From Methylobacterium sp. WSM2598 (GTDB lineage: Bacteria; Pseudomonadota; Alphaproteobacteria; Rhizobiales; Beijerinckiaceae), in contig NZ_KB900609.1 in NCBI RefSeq assembly GCF_000379105.1, positions 6,326,500-6,390,499 of the forward strand: a DNA stretch of 64,000 nt, given 5' to 3'. Below are positions 34,848 to 43,209 of the stretch, piece by piece. How positions within the stretch are numbered: position 1 is the stretch's first letter; the number at the start of each line of letters is the position of its first letter. A model generated the notes under the pieces. It was not told where the DNA came from. It did not search any database and was given only the letters and a program-made list of their open reading frames with translations. The position numbers and the translations under genes are program-made.

Positions 34848-35668
34848 GGCATCGCCCCCGCGGCGGTCGTGCCGGGCCCGCCCGCTTCGGTCGTGCCGGG
34901 CCCGCCCGCTTCGGCCGCACCGGGTTCGGCTGCTCCCGCGGCGCCCGGCTCGGCCCCCGTGTCGGCGGCGATCCGGCCGGCCGCGAGGCGGATGCGGCGG
35001 TCGAGCCGCTCCGTCAGCCGCTCGTCGTGGCTCACCACGATCAGGGTCGCCCCCTCGCTCCGCGCGAGGTCGAGGAGCAGGGCGCCCACCGCCGCACCCG
35101 CCTCCGGGTCGAGGCTCGCGGTCGGCTCGTCGGCGACGAGGAGGCCCGGCCGGCGCAGCAGGGCCCGCGCCACGGCCACGCGCTGCATCTCCCCGCGCGA
35201 CAGGGTGGCGACGTCCTGCCCGGGGCGGGCGAGGCCGACCCGGTCGAGGAGATCGGCGGCGCGCGCCCGCGTCGCCGCATTCCCCGCACCGGAGAGCCGG
35301 GCCGGCAGGAGCACGTTGTCGAGGGCCGAGAGCCCCGGGAACAGGTGGAAATCCTGCATGACGAGCCCGACCGTCTCGGCCCGCCAGCGGTCGCGGCGCG
35401 CCTCCGGCAGGGCGGCGATGTCGGTCTCGCCCCACTGGATCCGGCCGCGATCCGGCCGGGCGAGGCCCGTGATCAGGTTGACGAAGGTGCTCTTGCCCGA
35501 GCCCGAAGCCCCCGTGACGGCGACGCGCGCGCCGGCCGCGAGGCCGAGGCGCTCGATCGCCAGGGCCGGCGCGGCGAGGCCCGGGAAGGAGACCGACAGG
35601 TCGCTGATCCGCAGGGCGAGCATGGCCAAAGGCTGTGATGGACCGCGGACAGGTGGTGTGCCGGCCAT
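34844..35668 (-). CDS. ABC transporter ATP-binding protein (LolD/MacB class)
   Basis: 274 aa from ATG 35668, which overlaps the upstream stop as TGATG with GGGAGG just before. Walker A is GASGSGKSTFVNLI, followed by VGLVMQDFHLFPGLSALDNVLLPA, the signature LSRGEMQRVAVARALLRRP and Walker B LLVADEPTASLD. SRGEM in place of SGGQ is common in LolD-like proteins. The C-terminal 35 residues are a low-complexity Gly/Ala/Pro/Glu tail with EAGGPGTT repeats, not seen in standard family members. It pairs with the FtsX-type permease that overlaps its stop. Confidence 0.9.
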   Translation of the reverse strand: MAGTPPVRGPSQPLAMLALRISDLSVSFPGLAAPALAIERLGLAAGARVAVTGASGSGKSTFVNLITGLARPDRGRIQWGETDIAALPEARRDRWRAETVGLVMQDFHLFPGLSALDNVLLPARLSGAGNAATRARAADLLDRVGLARPGQDVATLSRGEMQRVAVARALLRRPGLLVADEPTASLDPEAGAAVGALLLDLARSEGATLIVVSHDERLTERLDRRIRLAAGRIAADTGAEPGAAGAAEPGAAEAGGPGTTEAGGPGTTAAGAMP

Positions 35669-36141
35669 CACAGCCTCCCGACGACCGCGAAGCGGCCGTG
35701 GGTCAGCCGGATCAGGCTGACGAAGCCGCTCTCGGGGTCGGTCCAGGAGCCGACCTCCAGCCGCCCGGTCACCTCGATCAGCGTGGCGGGCGGCGCGAAG
35801 GTCTGCTTGCGGTCGAGGTAGACGACGACGATGTCGTTCGGCCAGTCGGCGTCCGAGGAGCAGAACGGGCACAGCGCCATCGGGATCGCGGTCAGCACGA
35901 AGAAGGCCGCCTCGGCCTTGAGCGGCGGCGCCATGAAGCCCCGCATGGCGACCTCCTGCCCGGCCAGGGCCTTGACCTTGTCGGAGAAGGCGAGGCCGAG
36001 CACGCCGATCCTCCCGTAGAGCTCCTCGAAGGTGAGGCTGGCCGCGGCGGCGCGGGCCGGACGCGCCGCGAGCAGCGCGGCGGCCGGAACCGCCCCGGTC
36101 AGAAGCCGGCGGCGGTCGATGACGAGGGAGGTCGCGGCCAT
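35668..36141 (-). CDS. DUF3299-like exported protein
   Basis: 157 aa. The leader RRRLLTGAVPAAALLAARPARAAA looks like a Tat or Sec signal with an Ala-rich cleavage area. The mature part contains QEVAMRGFMAPPLKAEAAFFVL and MALCPFCSSDADWPNDIVVVYL, matching the DUF3299 pattern with a Cys-Pro-x-Cys pair and an OB-like beta core. DUF3299 proteins are found in zinc-regulated transporter operons of some proteobacteria. It lies 27 nt after the alkaline phosphatase gene and is coupled to the ATPase. Confidence 0.7.
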   Translation of the reverse strand: MAATSLVIDRRRLLTGAVPAAALLAARPARAAAASLTFEELYGRIGVLGLAFSDKVKALAGQEVAMRGFMAPPLKAEAAFFVLTAIPMALCPFCSSDADWPNDIVVVYLDRKQTFAPPATLIEVTGRLEVGSWTDPESGFVSLIRLTHGRFAVVGRL

Positions 36142-36168
36142 GGCTGCCCGATGCGGCGATCGTGGCGG

Positions 36169-37998
36169 CTACTTGCTTGGCGTCTTGCCTGCCGACGCCT
36201 TGCCTGCCGACGCCTGGCCTGCCGAAGCCTGGCCTGCCGGCGAATTGGCCACCGTCCTCGTGGCGCCGAGGGCGAAGGCGTCCGCCAGCACCCGGTAGAC
36301 GTCGCTCTCCTCCATGTAGCCCTTGAAGCCTTCGGCGCCGGGGCCGGCCGCCTGCAGCACCACGTCGTCGACCGCGTGGACGCCCGATTCCTCGTCCTTG
36401 GGGATGTTGCCCTTGACCAGGACCGCGCCGGGCACGTCCTTGTACTTGTCGTTGGCGACGTAGGTGCCGCCCTGGGTCTTCAGCGCCGGCTCGAACGGGC
36501 CGTCGAGCTTGGGCCGGAAGGTCTCGTAATGGTCGGGGCCGTTGGTGCCGAACAGGGCGAGGCGGCGCGAGACGTCGACGCGGTCGGGATAGCCGTCGCC
36601 GTCCTTGTCCTCGTAGTTCGGGAAGCCGGCGGCCGCGTAGGTGCCGACCTTCTCGCGCATCTCGTCGCCCGGCAGGTCGTCGTTGATGGTGCCGATCACC
36701 GACACGCCGTGGGTGTGGTCGCCGGTCACGACGACGAGCGTGTCGGGATGGGCGGCCTGGAACTGGCGCGCCACCGCGACGGCCTGGTCGAACTCGATCG
36801 TGTCGAAGACCGCCCGCTCCCAGTCGAGCGGGTGGCTCGCCTTGTCGATGCAGGACCCCTCCACCATCAGGAAGAAGCCGTCCGGATTCCTGGACAGGCT
36901 GTCCAGCGCGGCCCTGGTCATCTCGACGAGGCCGGGCTGCTTGGGGAACTTGCCGACCGTGCCCTTCTTGAGCTGCATCCGGTCGAGCGCGTAGTCGAGG
37001 TTGCCCGGGTGGAACAGGCCGAGCAGCCGGTCGCGGCCGGTGATCGCCTGGAGCTCGTCCCGGTCGGTGGCGAGCGCGTAGCCGGCCTCCCGGAACAGCG
37101 CGATGAAGTCCTTGTCGTCCCGGCGCTTCGAGCCCGGCACGGCCCTCGGCAGGAAATAGGCCGAGCCGCCGCCGAGGATCACCTCCGGCTTCACGGAAAA
37201 GAGCATCTCGACGATCTCGGCCTTGTCGGCGCGGCGGCGGGTATGCGCCACGACGGCGGCCGGGGTCGCGTCCTCGATCTCCGAGGTGACCACGAGGCCG
37301 ACGGATTTCCGCGTCTGGCGCCGGACCGCCTCCGCGAAGGTCTCCACCCGGGGGTCGTCGAGGGAGGCGGGCGTGCGGTCGGCGTAGACGCCGAGGGCGT
37401 TCACCGCCGTCTTGTGGCCGGTCATGTAGGCCGACATCGTGTTGGCGCTGTCGGTGGCGACCGCGTCGGTGGCCGAGGTGCCGATGAAGGCCATGCGGTC
37501 GAGATCGTCCATGGCGAGGCGGCCGTTGGCCTTGCCCTCGGTCATGCCCTTGGCCATCAGGCGCGCGGCGGTGCGATGGGCGACCGACAGCCCGTCGCCG
37601 AGCAGGAAGATGATGTTCCTGGCCTTGGGCGCGTCGGCGGTGCCGAAGACTTCCCAGGTCACGCTCCGGCGGTCGTTGCCGGCCGTCGCCTCCACCGTGT
37701 AGCGGCCGGGCTTGGCGATCCTGACCCCGCGCAGGAGCACGGCCGAGCCGAGCTCCTTGCCGTCCTTGTCCGTCTCGACCTCGACGAAGCCGGTGCCCGC
37801 GCCGAGGGCCGTCCGGTAATCCTCGCCGTTGACGGTGATCCTGACCTCGTCCGCCTTCACCTTGGCCTCGAACTCGACCTTGAAGTCGAAGGGCGAGCCG
37901 ACCAGGATGGTGGCGCGGTCGAGCGGCATGACGGTGGCGGCGTCGGCGGCACCGGAGAGGGCGACGCTGGCTGCGAGGGCGAGAAGACGTGAACGCAT
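36169..37998 (-). CDS. phoA: Alkaline phosphatase (PhoA family)
   Basis: 609 aa from ATG 37998 behind GGGGAAG, with a signal peptide (LLALAASVALSGAADAA). An N-terminal beta-domain (about 22-125) precedes the catalytic core NIIFLLGDGLSVAHRTAAR with the metal Asp. The phosphoacceptor Ser lies in ATDAVATDSANTMSAYMTG near residue 180. VEGSCIDKASHPLD and VVTGDHTHGVSVIG hold further Zn/Mg ligands. The C-terminus ends in an extra low-complexity tail of ASAGQ/ASAGK repeats encoded by four 15-bp units. It cleaves phosphomonoesters in the periplasm with zinc. It is the first gene of a four-gene unit with the DUF3299/ABC genes. Confidence 0.93.
   Translation of the reverse strand: MRSRLLALAASVALSGAADAATVMPLDRATILVGSPFDFKVEFEAKVKADEVRITVNGEDYRTALGAGTGFVEVETDKDGKELGSAVLLRGVRIAKPGRYTVEATAGNDRRSVTWEVFGTADAPKARNIIFLLGDGLSVAHRTAARLMAKGMTEGKANGRLAMDDLDRMAFIGTSATDAVATDSANTMSAYMTGHKTAVNALGVYADRTPASLDDPRVETFAEAVRRQTRKSVGLVVTSEIEDATPAAVVAHTRRRADKAEIVEMLFSVKPEVILGGGSAYFLPRAVPGSKRRDDKDFIALFREAGYALATDRDELQAITGRDRLLGLFHPGNLDYALDRMQLKKGTVGKFPKQPGLVEMTRAALDSLSRNPDGFFLMVEGSCIDKASHPLDWERAVFDTIEFDQAVAVARQFQAAHPDTLVVVTGDHTHGVSVIGTINDDLPGDEMREKVGTYAAAGFPNYEDKDGDGYPDRVDVSRRLALFGTNGPDHYETFRPKLDGPFEPALKTQGGTYVANDKYKDVPGAVLVKGNIPKDEESGVHAVDDVVLQAAGPGAEGFKGYMEESDVYRVLADAFALGATRTVANSPAGQASAGQASAGKASAGKTPSK
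36184..36243. repeat. Four 15-bp tandem repeats at the end of the alkaline phosphatase gene
   Basis: Units start at 36184, 36199, 36214 and 36229 (CTTGCCTGCCGACGC and variants), encoding the repeated ASAG(Q/K) tail of the phosphatase. Confidence 0.8.
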
Positions 37999-38304
37999 CG
38001 AAGCTTCCCCTGGTGCGGCGCGCACCACGCCGTCCGGCGCCGCTCTAGCTCGCCTCGGTGACGTTTCCCTAACACGTGCCGGCCGCGCGGGGTCGACCCG
38101 ATCGGGCGACGGCGTTCGGGCACGACCTCCTCCCCGGCCGCGCGACCGGGCGGGCGACGGCGGGCGGCTTCGAGGGCGCGCGAGGGACGCGACGCCTTTA
38201 TGCCCGGCCCGGATCGCGATAGGCAGGGCGGCCCCGCCCCGCCGGGCGGCCCCGCCCCTCCCGCATGCGCGCCCCGGACGGGCGCGCCTCGAAGCCGCAG
38301 GACA

Positions 38305-39243
38305 ATGAAGGTCGTCATCAGCGAATTCATGGACGAGGCGGCGATCGCCGCGGAACTGTCCGGCCTCGACACCCTGTACGATCCGGGCCTCGTGGACCGG
38401 CCGGAGGCGCTGAGGGCGGCGCTCGCCGACGCGGATGCGGTGATCGTGCGCAACCGGACCGAGCTGCGCGGCGACCTGCTGGCGGCGGCCCCGAAGCTGA
38501 GGGCGGTCGGGCGGCTCGGGGTCGGGCTCGACAATATCGACCTCGACGCCTGCCGGGCGCGCGGGATCGCGGTCTATCCGGCGACGGGGGCCAATGACGG
38601 GGCGGTGGCCGAGTACGTGATCGCGGCCGCGCTGCTGCTGCTGCGCGGCGCCTACGGGGCGAGCGCGGCCGTCGCCGCCGGGGCATGGCCCCGCGCCGCG
38701 CTCATGGGGCGCGAGATCGCGGGCAAGCGGCTCGGCCTCGTCGGATTCGGCGCCATCGCCCGCGAGACCGCCCGCCGCGCCGCCGCCCTCGGCATGGCGC
38801 TCGCCGCCTTCGACCCGCACCTCGCGGCGCAGGACCCGGCCTGGAACCCCGCCTCCGGACCCGTCGCGCGCCTCTCCCTGGACGACCTCCTGGCGCAGAG
38901 CGACGTGCTGTCGCTGCACGTGCCGCTGACGCCCGAGACGCGCGGCATGATCGGCGCGGCCGAGATCGCCCGCATGCGGCCGGGGTCGGTCCTCATCAAC
39001 GCGGCCCGCGGCGGCGTCGTGGACGAAGCGGCGCTGGCGGCGGCCCTGCGCGCGGGGCGGCTCGGCGGCGCGGCCCTCGACGTCTTCGCGGCGGAGCCCG
39101 TCGATGCCGCGGCCGGCGCCCTGTTCCGCGACGTGCCGAACCTGATCCTGACCCCCCACATCGCGGGCGTGACGGTCGAGTCGAATATCCGGGTCTCCGC
39201 CGTCACGGCGCGCGCCGTCCGCCGGCACCTGACGGGCGGGTGA
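38305..39243 (+). CDS. D-2-hydroxyacid dehydrogenase
   Basis: 312 aa from ATG 38305 behind CAGGAC. It has the family order: an N-terminal substrate domain, then GRLGVGLDNIDLDACRARGI, the NAD-binding GKRLGLVGFGAIARETARRAAALG, the Arg of INAARGGVVDEAALAAAL, the Glu in VFAAEPVDAAAG and the catalytic His in LTPHIAGVT. The short domain without ACT regions resembles (S)-sulfolactate or hydroxypyruvate dehydrogenases more than full SerA. Next to the sulfite dehydrogenase, a sulfolactate-type role is attractive but unproven. The 306 bp upstream, shared with the divergent phosphatase, shows no clear motif. Confidence 0.88.
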   Translation: MKVVISEFMDEAAIAAELSGLDTLYDPGLVDRPEALRAALADADAVIVRNRTELRGDLLAAAPKLRAVGRLGVGLDNIDLDACRARGIAVYPATGANDGAVAEYVIAAALLLLRGAYGASAAVAAGAWPRAALMGREIAGKRLGLVGFGAIARETARRAAALGMALAAFDPHLAAQDPAWNPASGPVARLSLDDLLAQSDVLSLHVPLTPETRGMIGAAEIARMRPGSVLINAARGGVVDEAALAAALRAGRLGGAALDVFAAEPVDAAAGALFRDVPNLILTPHIAGVTVESNIRVSAVTARAVRRHLTGG

Positions 39244-39417
39244 GCCGCCGGCGCGCCTCGGCGCGGGCCGGCCGGTCGCGCCCGAGCGCCCGATCGGGGG
39301 GGCGCATCTTCCAAGAAACCTCCGAATCGCAGAACCGTGCTCTCCTGAACGCCGCGACGGCAGTGTATTTCTCCCACGCTCCGCAGAGGGCGAGGCACCG
39401 ACAACGGAGGAGACGCC

Positions 39418-40623
39418 ATGGTTGACCGCGACCGACGGGCCTTTCTGCAGCGCGGCGTCCTCGCCGGCGCGGCGCTCGCGAGCGCCCCCTGGCGCGCCGC
39501 GGCCGAGGAGATCGCGACGCTGCCCTTCGGCAACGGCGAGCGCCCCCTCGTCGCCTATCCGGGCAAGCGCCCGCTCCTGCAGATGACGAGCCGCCCGCCG
39601 CAGCTGGAGACCCCGTTCCGGGTCTTCGACGAGGGCGTGATCACCCCGAACGACGCGTTCTTCGTGCGCTACCACCTCGCCGACATACCGGTCGCCATCG
39701 ACCCCGAGCGCTACCGCCTGGAGGTGAAGGGCCATGTCAAGACGCCGCTCGCCCTGTCGCTCGCCGAGATCCGGGCGCTGCCGGCCAGCGAGATCGTCGC
39801 GGTCAACCAGTGCTCGGGGAATTCGCGGGGCTTCTTCGCGCCGCGGGTCGCGGGCGGGCAGCTCGCCAACGGCGCCATGGGCAATGCCCGCTGGACCGGC
39901 GTTCCGCTGCGGACCGTCCTCGACAAGGCGGGCCTGCGGCGCGGGGCCGTGCAGGTCGCCTTCGACGGGCTCGACGGGCCGGTGATCCCGGAGACGCCCG
40001 ACTTCGTGAAGGCGCTCACCCTCGACCACGCCCGGGACGGCGAGGTGATGCTGGCCTACGCCATGAACGGCGAGGACCTGCCCTGGCTCAACGGCTACCC
40101 GCTGCGCCTCGTCGTGCCGGGCTATTACGGCACCTACTGGGTCAAGCACCTGAGCGCGATCACGGTCCTGGACAAGCCCTTCGACGGGTTCTGGATGACC
40201 TCCGCCTACCGGATCCCGGCCAATTCCTGCGCCTGCACGGAGCCGGGCGAGGCCCCGAAGGCGACGGTGCCGATCGGCCGCTTCACCGTCCGCTCGTTCG
40301 TCACCAACCTCGCCGACGGGGCGACCCTGCCGGCGGGCGAGACGCCGCTGCGCGGCATCGCCTTCGACGGCGGCGAGGGCATCGCCGAGGTGGCGGTCTC
40401 CACCGATGACGGGCGGACCTGGACCCGCGCCGAACTCGGCGAGGATCTCGGCCGCTACTCCTTCCGCCCCTGGACCTTGCGGGTCGACCTCACCCCGGGG
40501 GCGCACGCCGTGCGGGTGCGCGCCACCAACCGGGCCGGGCAGTCGCAACCCCTCGACCCGCTGTGGAATCCGGCCGGCTACCTACGCAACGTCGTCGAGA
40601 CGGTCCGCGTGCGCGCCGCCTGA
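39418..40623 (+). CDS. sorA: Sulfite dehydrogenase molybdopterin subunit (SorA/SoxC-like)
   Basis: 401 aa. A Tat leader (DRRAFLQRGVLAGAALASAPW) suits export of a folded molybdenum cofactor protein. The sulfite-oxidase fold shows AVNQCSGNSRGFFAP with the Mo-ligand Cys at 132, then VPGYYGTYWVKHLSAI, and a C-terminal Mo-co dimerisation domain (GIAEVAVSTDDGRTWTRAELG). The haem partner gene follows 15 nt later, as in the periplasmic SorAB enzyme that oxidises sulfite to sulfate and feeds electrons to cytochrome c. A SoxC role is less likely because no other sox genes are present. Electrons may reach the respiratory chain through an unlinked cytochrome. Confidence 0.92.
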   Translation: MVDRDRRAFLQRGVLAGAALASAPWRAAAEEIATLPFGNGERPLVAYPGKRPLLQMTSRPPQLETPFRVFDEGVITPNDAFFVRYHLADIPVAIDPERYRLEVKGHVKTPLALSLAEIRALPASEIVAVNQCSGNSRGFFAPRVAGGQLANGAMGNARWTGVPLRTVLDKAGLRRGAVQVAFDGLDGPVIPETPDFVKALTLDHARDGEVMLAYAMNGEDLPWLNGYPLRLVVPGYYGTYWVKHLSAITVLDKPFDGFWMTSAYRIPANSCACTEPGEAPKATVPIGRFTVRSFVTNLADGATLPAGETPLRGIAFDGGEGIAEVAVSTDDGRTWTRAELGEDLGRYSFRPWTLRVDLTPGAHAVRVRATNRAGQSQPLDPLWNPAGYLRNVVETVRVRAA

Positions 40624-40638
40624 TGGAGAGGCCCGACG

Positions 40639-40956
40639 ATGCCCACGATACCGCGCTCCGCGCTCCTCGCCCTCGCCGCCCTCACGATCGCCCTCGGGGC
40701 GGCCCGGGCGGCGCCCCGAACCTACGCGCTGCCCGAGGGCGCCGCCGCCCTGCGCCCCGGGCCCGAGCCCGGCTTCTCGGCCGCGCAGGCGAACTGCCTC
40801 ACCTGCCACTCGCCCGATTACCTCGCCATGCAGCCGCCCGGGAAGGGTCGCGCCTTCTGGGACGCGGAGGCGACCAAGATGATCAAGGTCTACCGCGCCC
40901 CGATCGACGAGGCCGACGCCAAGGCGATCGCCGCCTACCTCGCCGCGGTGTACTGA
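40639..40956 (+). CDS. sorB: Cytochrome c subunit of sulfite dehydrogenase (SorB-like)
   Basis: 105 aa with a signal peptide (LLALAALTIALGAARAAP). The haem site is ANCLTCHSPDYLAMQPPGKGRAFWDAEATKMIKVYRAPI in outline, with CLTCH near residue 53 and a Met ligand candidate in the following helix. This size and spacing match SorB. Located directly behind sorA, it should accept electrons from the molybdenum centre in the periplasm. Confidence 0.9.
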   Translation: MPTIPRSALLALAALTIALGAARAAPRTYALPEGAAALRPGPEPGFSAAQANCLTCHSPDYLAMQPPGKGRAFWDAEATKMIKVYRAPIDEADAKAIAAYLAAVY

Positions 40957-41009
40957 TCGTCGTGATGCGATGCGACCGCTCAGCCGGCCGGGCCCGCGGC
41001 CCGGTCCGC

Positions 41010-41252
41010 TCAGGGAGCCGACACCAGATCCGCGAGATGCGCCCGCGCCGACGCGGCGGTCCGCGCCTCGGGCGCCGGAGCGACGCAGATGCGGGCCGCC
41101 ACCAGCGCCAGGGCGAGCGTCCAGAACAGGGCGGCCGCGGCCGTGCGGGCCCGCCGGTCCCCCGCCGGGGGAGCGGGCTCCCGCCCGCTCTCCAGCGGCT
41201 CGCCGTAGGCATCGAAGGTGACGGCGCGCGCGGCCGGGTTCCTGCTCGTCAT
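41010..41252 (-). CDS. Small single-pass membrane protein, hypothetical
   Basis: 80 aa from ATG 41252. A polar N-terminus (TSRNPAARAVTFDAYGEPLESG) is followed by one hydrophobic helix (AAAALFWTLALALVAARICVA) and a short Ala-rich tail. No family was recognised. It converges on sorB and is divergent from the YeiH-family gene, lying between two genes of presumed sulfur metabolism. Confidence 0.55.
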   Translation of the reverse strand: MTSRNPAARAVTFDAYGEPLESGREPAPPAGDRRARTAAAALFWTLALALVAARICVAPAPEARTAASARAHLADLVSAP

Positions 41253-41386
41253 GGGCGGCACTGTCGCGCCCGGGCGCCCTCCGGGCAATGGACGCGTCTT
41301 CCAAAGTCGCGGCGCCATGGAGGAGGATCGTCCCCTTCTCCCCGGTTTTGCAGAATATCGATCCTCCAGGCCCTGCGCAGCCGCCG

Positions 41387-42454
41387 ATGACGACGAAACT
41401 CTCCTCCATGGTGCGCGCGGCGCGGACCGATCGGCCCGCCTCCGCGCTTCCCGGGATCGCGCTCTGCCTCGCGGTCGCGGCGGCGGCGGTGGCGGCGCAG
41501 GGATGGGAGGAGGCCAGCCTCGGCCACCCCTACATCGAGGCCCTCGTCGTCGCGATCCTGATCGGGATCGCGCTGCGCACCGCCTGGACGCCGGGCCCGC
41601 GCTTCCGCCCCGGCATCGCCTTCAGCGCCAAGCAGCTCCTGGAGGTCGCCGTCACCCTGCTCGGCGCCTCGATCAGCCTGCAGGCGGTCGTCGCCTCGGG
41701 ACCGGCCCTGCTCGCCGGCATCGTCGGGACCGTGGTGCTGGCCCTGTCGGCGGGCTACGGGATCTGCCGGCTGCTCGGCCTCCCCGCCCGCATGGCGATC
41801 CTGGTCGCCTGCGGCAACGCGATCTGCGGCAACTCGGCCATCGCCGCGGTGGCGCCGGTGATCGGCGCCAAGGCCGAGGACGTGGCCGCCTCGATCGCCT
41901 TCACGGCGGTGCTGGGCGTGCTGGTGGTGCTGGGGCTGCCGCTCCTCATCCCGCTCGCGGGCCTGTCCGAGCACCAGTACGGCGTGCTCGCGGGGCTGAC
42001 CGTCTACGCGGTGCCGCAGGTGCTCGCCGCGACCGTGCCGGTGGGGCTGCTCAGCACCCAGGTCGGCACGCTGGTGAAGCTGGTGCGGGTGCTGATGCTC
42101 GGGCCGGTCGTGGTCCTGTTCTCGCTCGTCGCCGCCCGCCTGCCCGCCGAGGGCGCGACGGCGCCGCGGCGCGCCGGCGGCCCCGGCCTCACCAAGCTCG
42201 TGCCCTGGTTCATCCTGGGCTTCCTGGCGCTGGCGGGCCTGCGCTCGCTCGGCCTGATCCCCGAAGCGGCCTCGCGCCCGGTGACCCGCCTCGCGGGCTA
42301 TCTCACGGTGGTGGCGATGGCCGCGCTCGGGCTCGGCGTCGACCTGCGGGTGCTGGCCCGCGTGGGCGGCCGCGTGACCCTCGCGGTCACCGCCTCGCTC
42401 GCGATCCTGCTGGCGATCAGCCTCATCCTGATCCGGACGCTGCGGGTCGCGTGA
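41387..42454 (+). CDS. YeiH-family putative sulfate exporter
   Basis: 355 aa from ATG 41387 (another ATG at 41408). About ten membrane segments are seen, with the family marks FSAKQLLEVAVTLLGASISL and LVACGNAICGNSAIAAVAPVI, the latter highly characteristic. HQYGVLAGLTVYAVPQVLAA is also conserved. The family (Cons_hypoth698, YeiH/YadS) is annotated as putative sulfate exporter. Its place 430 nt from sorAB fits export of the sulfate made by sulfite oxidation, although neither function is tested. The stop codon lies in a 17-bp hairpin. Confidence 0.85.
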   Translation: MTTKLSSMVRAARTDRPASALPGIALCLAVAAAAVAAQGWEEASLGHPYIEALVVAILIGIALRTAWTPGPRFRPGIAFSAKQLLEVAVTLLGASISLQAVVASGPALLAGIVGTVVLALSAGYGICRLLGLPARMAILVACGNAICGNSAIAAVAPVIGAKAEDVAASIAFTAVLGVLVVLGLPLLIPLAGLSEHQYGVLAGLTVYAVPQVLAATVPVGLLSTQVGTLVKLVRVLMLGPVVVLFSLVAARLPAEGATAPRRAGGPGLTKLVPWFILGFLALAGLRSLGLIPEAASRPVTRLAGYLTVVAMAALGLGVDLRVLARVGGRVTLAVTASLAILLAISLILIRTLRVA

Positions 42455-42490
42455 TCCGGGATCCGCTTGATCGAAGCGGATCCCGGATCA
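42452..42490. repeat. Perfect 17-bp inverted repeat containing the YeiH stop codon
   Basis: TGATCCGGGATCCGCTT and its exact complement flank a 5-nt loop. It may act as a terminator but has no T tract. It shares the core ATCCGCTTGATC with the next palindrome, which suggests a REP-type element. Confidence 0.75.
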
Positions 42491-42517
42491 CAAGCCTGCG
42501 CGGCGCCTGAGCGAAGC

Positions 42518-42554
42518 CCAAATCCGCCATCCCGAAGGGATCAAGCGGATTTGG
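42518..42554. repeat. Second palindrome of the same REP-like pair
   Basis: Arms CCAAATCCGC and GCGGATTTGG enclose an inner hairpin ATCCC-GAA-GGGAT. Together with the repeat at 42452 it forms a BIME-like pair. The rest of the 755-bp space to the sigma factor gene at 43210 holds no supported gene. Confidence 0.65.
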
Positions 42555-43209
42555 TATGAGTTGCACACCGGCTTCGCCGTCCCTCACGGATGAAACCTGT
42601 GGCATGCTGGAGCGGTCGTCGGCGGAGAGATCGGTTCGTCTTTGGTGTGCCCGACCCCGTGTATGAGTGGCACCGGGGCCGCGCGACCCGCCCGGCGCCC
42701 GCGCCACGCCGCCTCCCGAGAACCCGTAACGACTCCGGTCACGAGAAGGCGCCAGATGAGGGGGGCGTGGGCCGCGGCGGGGCGCCCGGAAGGGAGGATC
42801 TCCGCGGCCGCGGCGAACACAGGCCGGCTCGCCGCCGGCGGGGTATTTTCCCGATATTGCATGCAGGACGCCCGAACGACTTCGCGGAGGCCCGGCCGGC
42901 ACGCCCTCCCGCGCCACGCTTCACAGCTGATGCTGCCTGACCGGATGCCGGGCGCCCCGCGGGCGCCGCTGCCCTTTAAGTAAACTATCAGCACTGTCCA
43001 GCATATTTCCGCGGCGTCGGCAGATGCACCGCAAACCAGCGATGGCGAATGACTGCTTAGAGGATGCAGAAACACATTCTCAACGTTGCGCCCTTCGCCT
43101 CCGCGCGTCACGATACAGTGCGCCTTGCGGGACCCTGCGAGGGGCGCAGCCGGATCCGCAACCCGGAGACCTGGATCGGCCGGCGGGCCGTCGGCGAGCA
43201 AGAGGCATC

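Noticed and set aside
36169..40548. Extension of the alkaline phosphatase frame to 1459 aa
   Set aside because: The part upstream of 37998 is antisense to the dehydrogenase and sorA genes. A signal peptide and ribosome site mark the real start.
42423..42917. 164-aa minus-strand frame over the REP-like pair
   Set aside because: It is a translation of palindromic repeat DNA with no ribosome site; the repeats explain the apparent sequence pattern.
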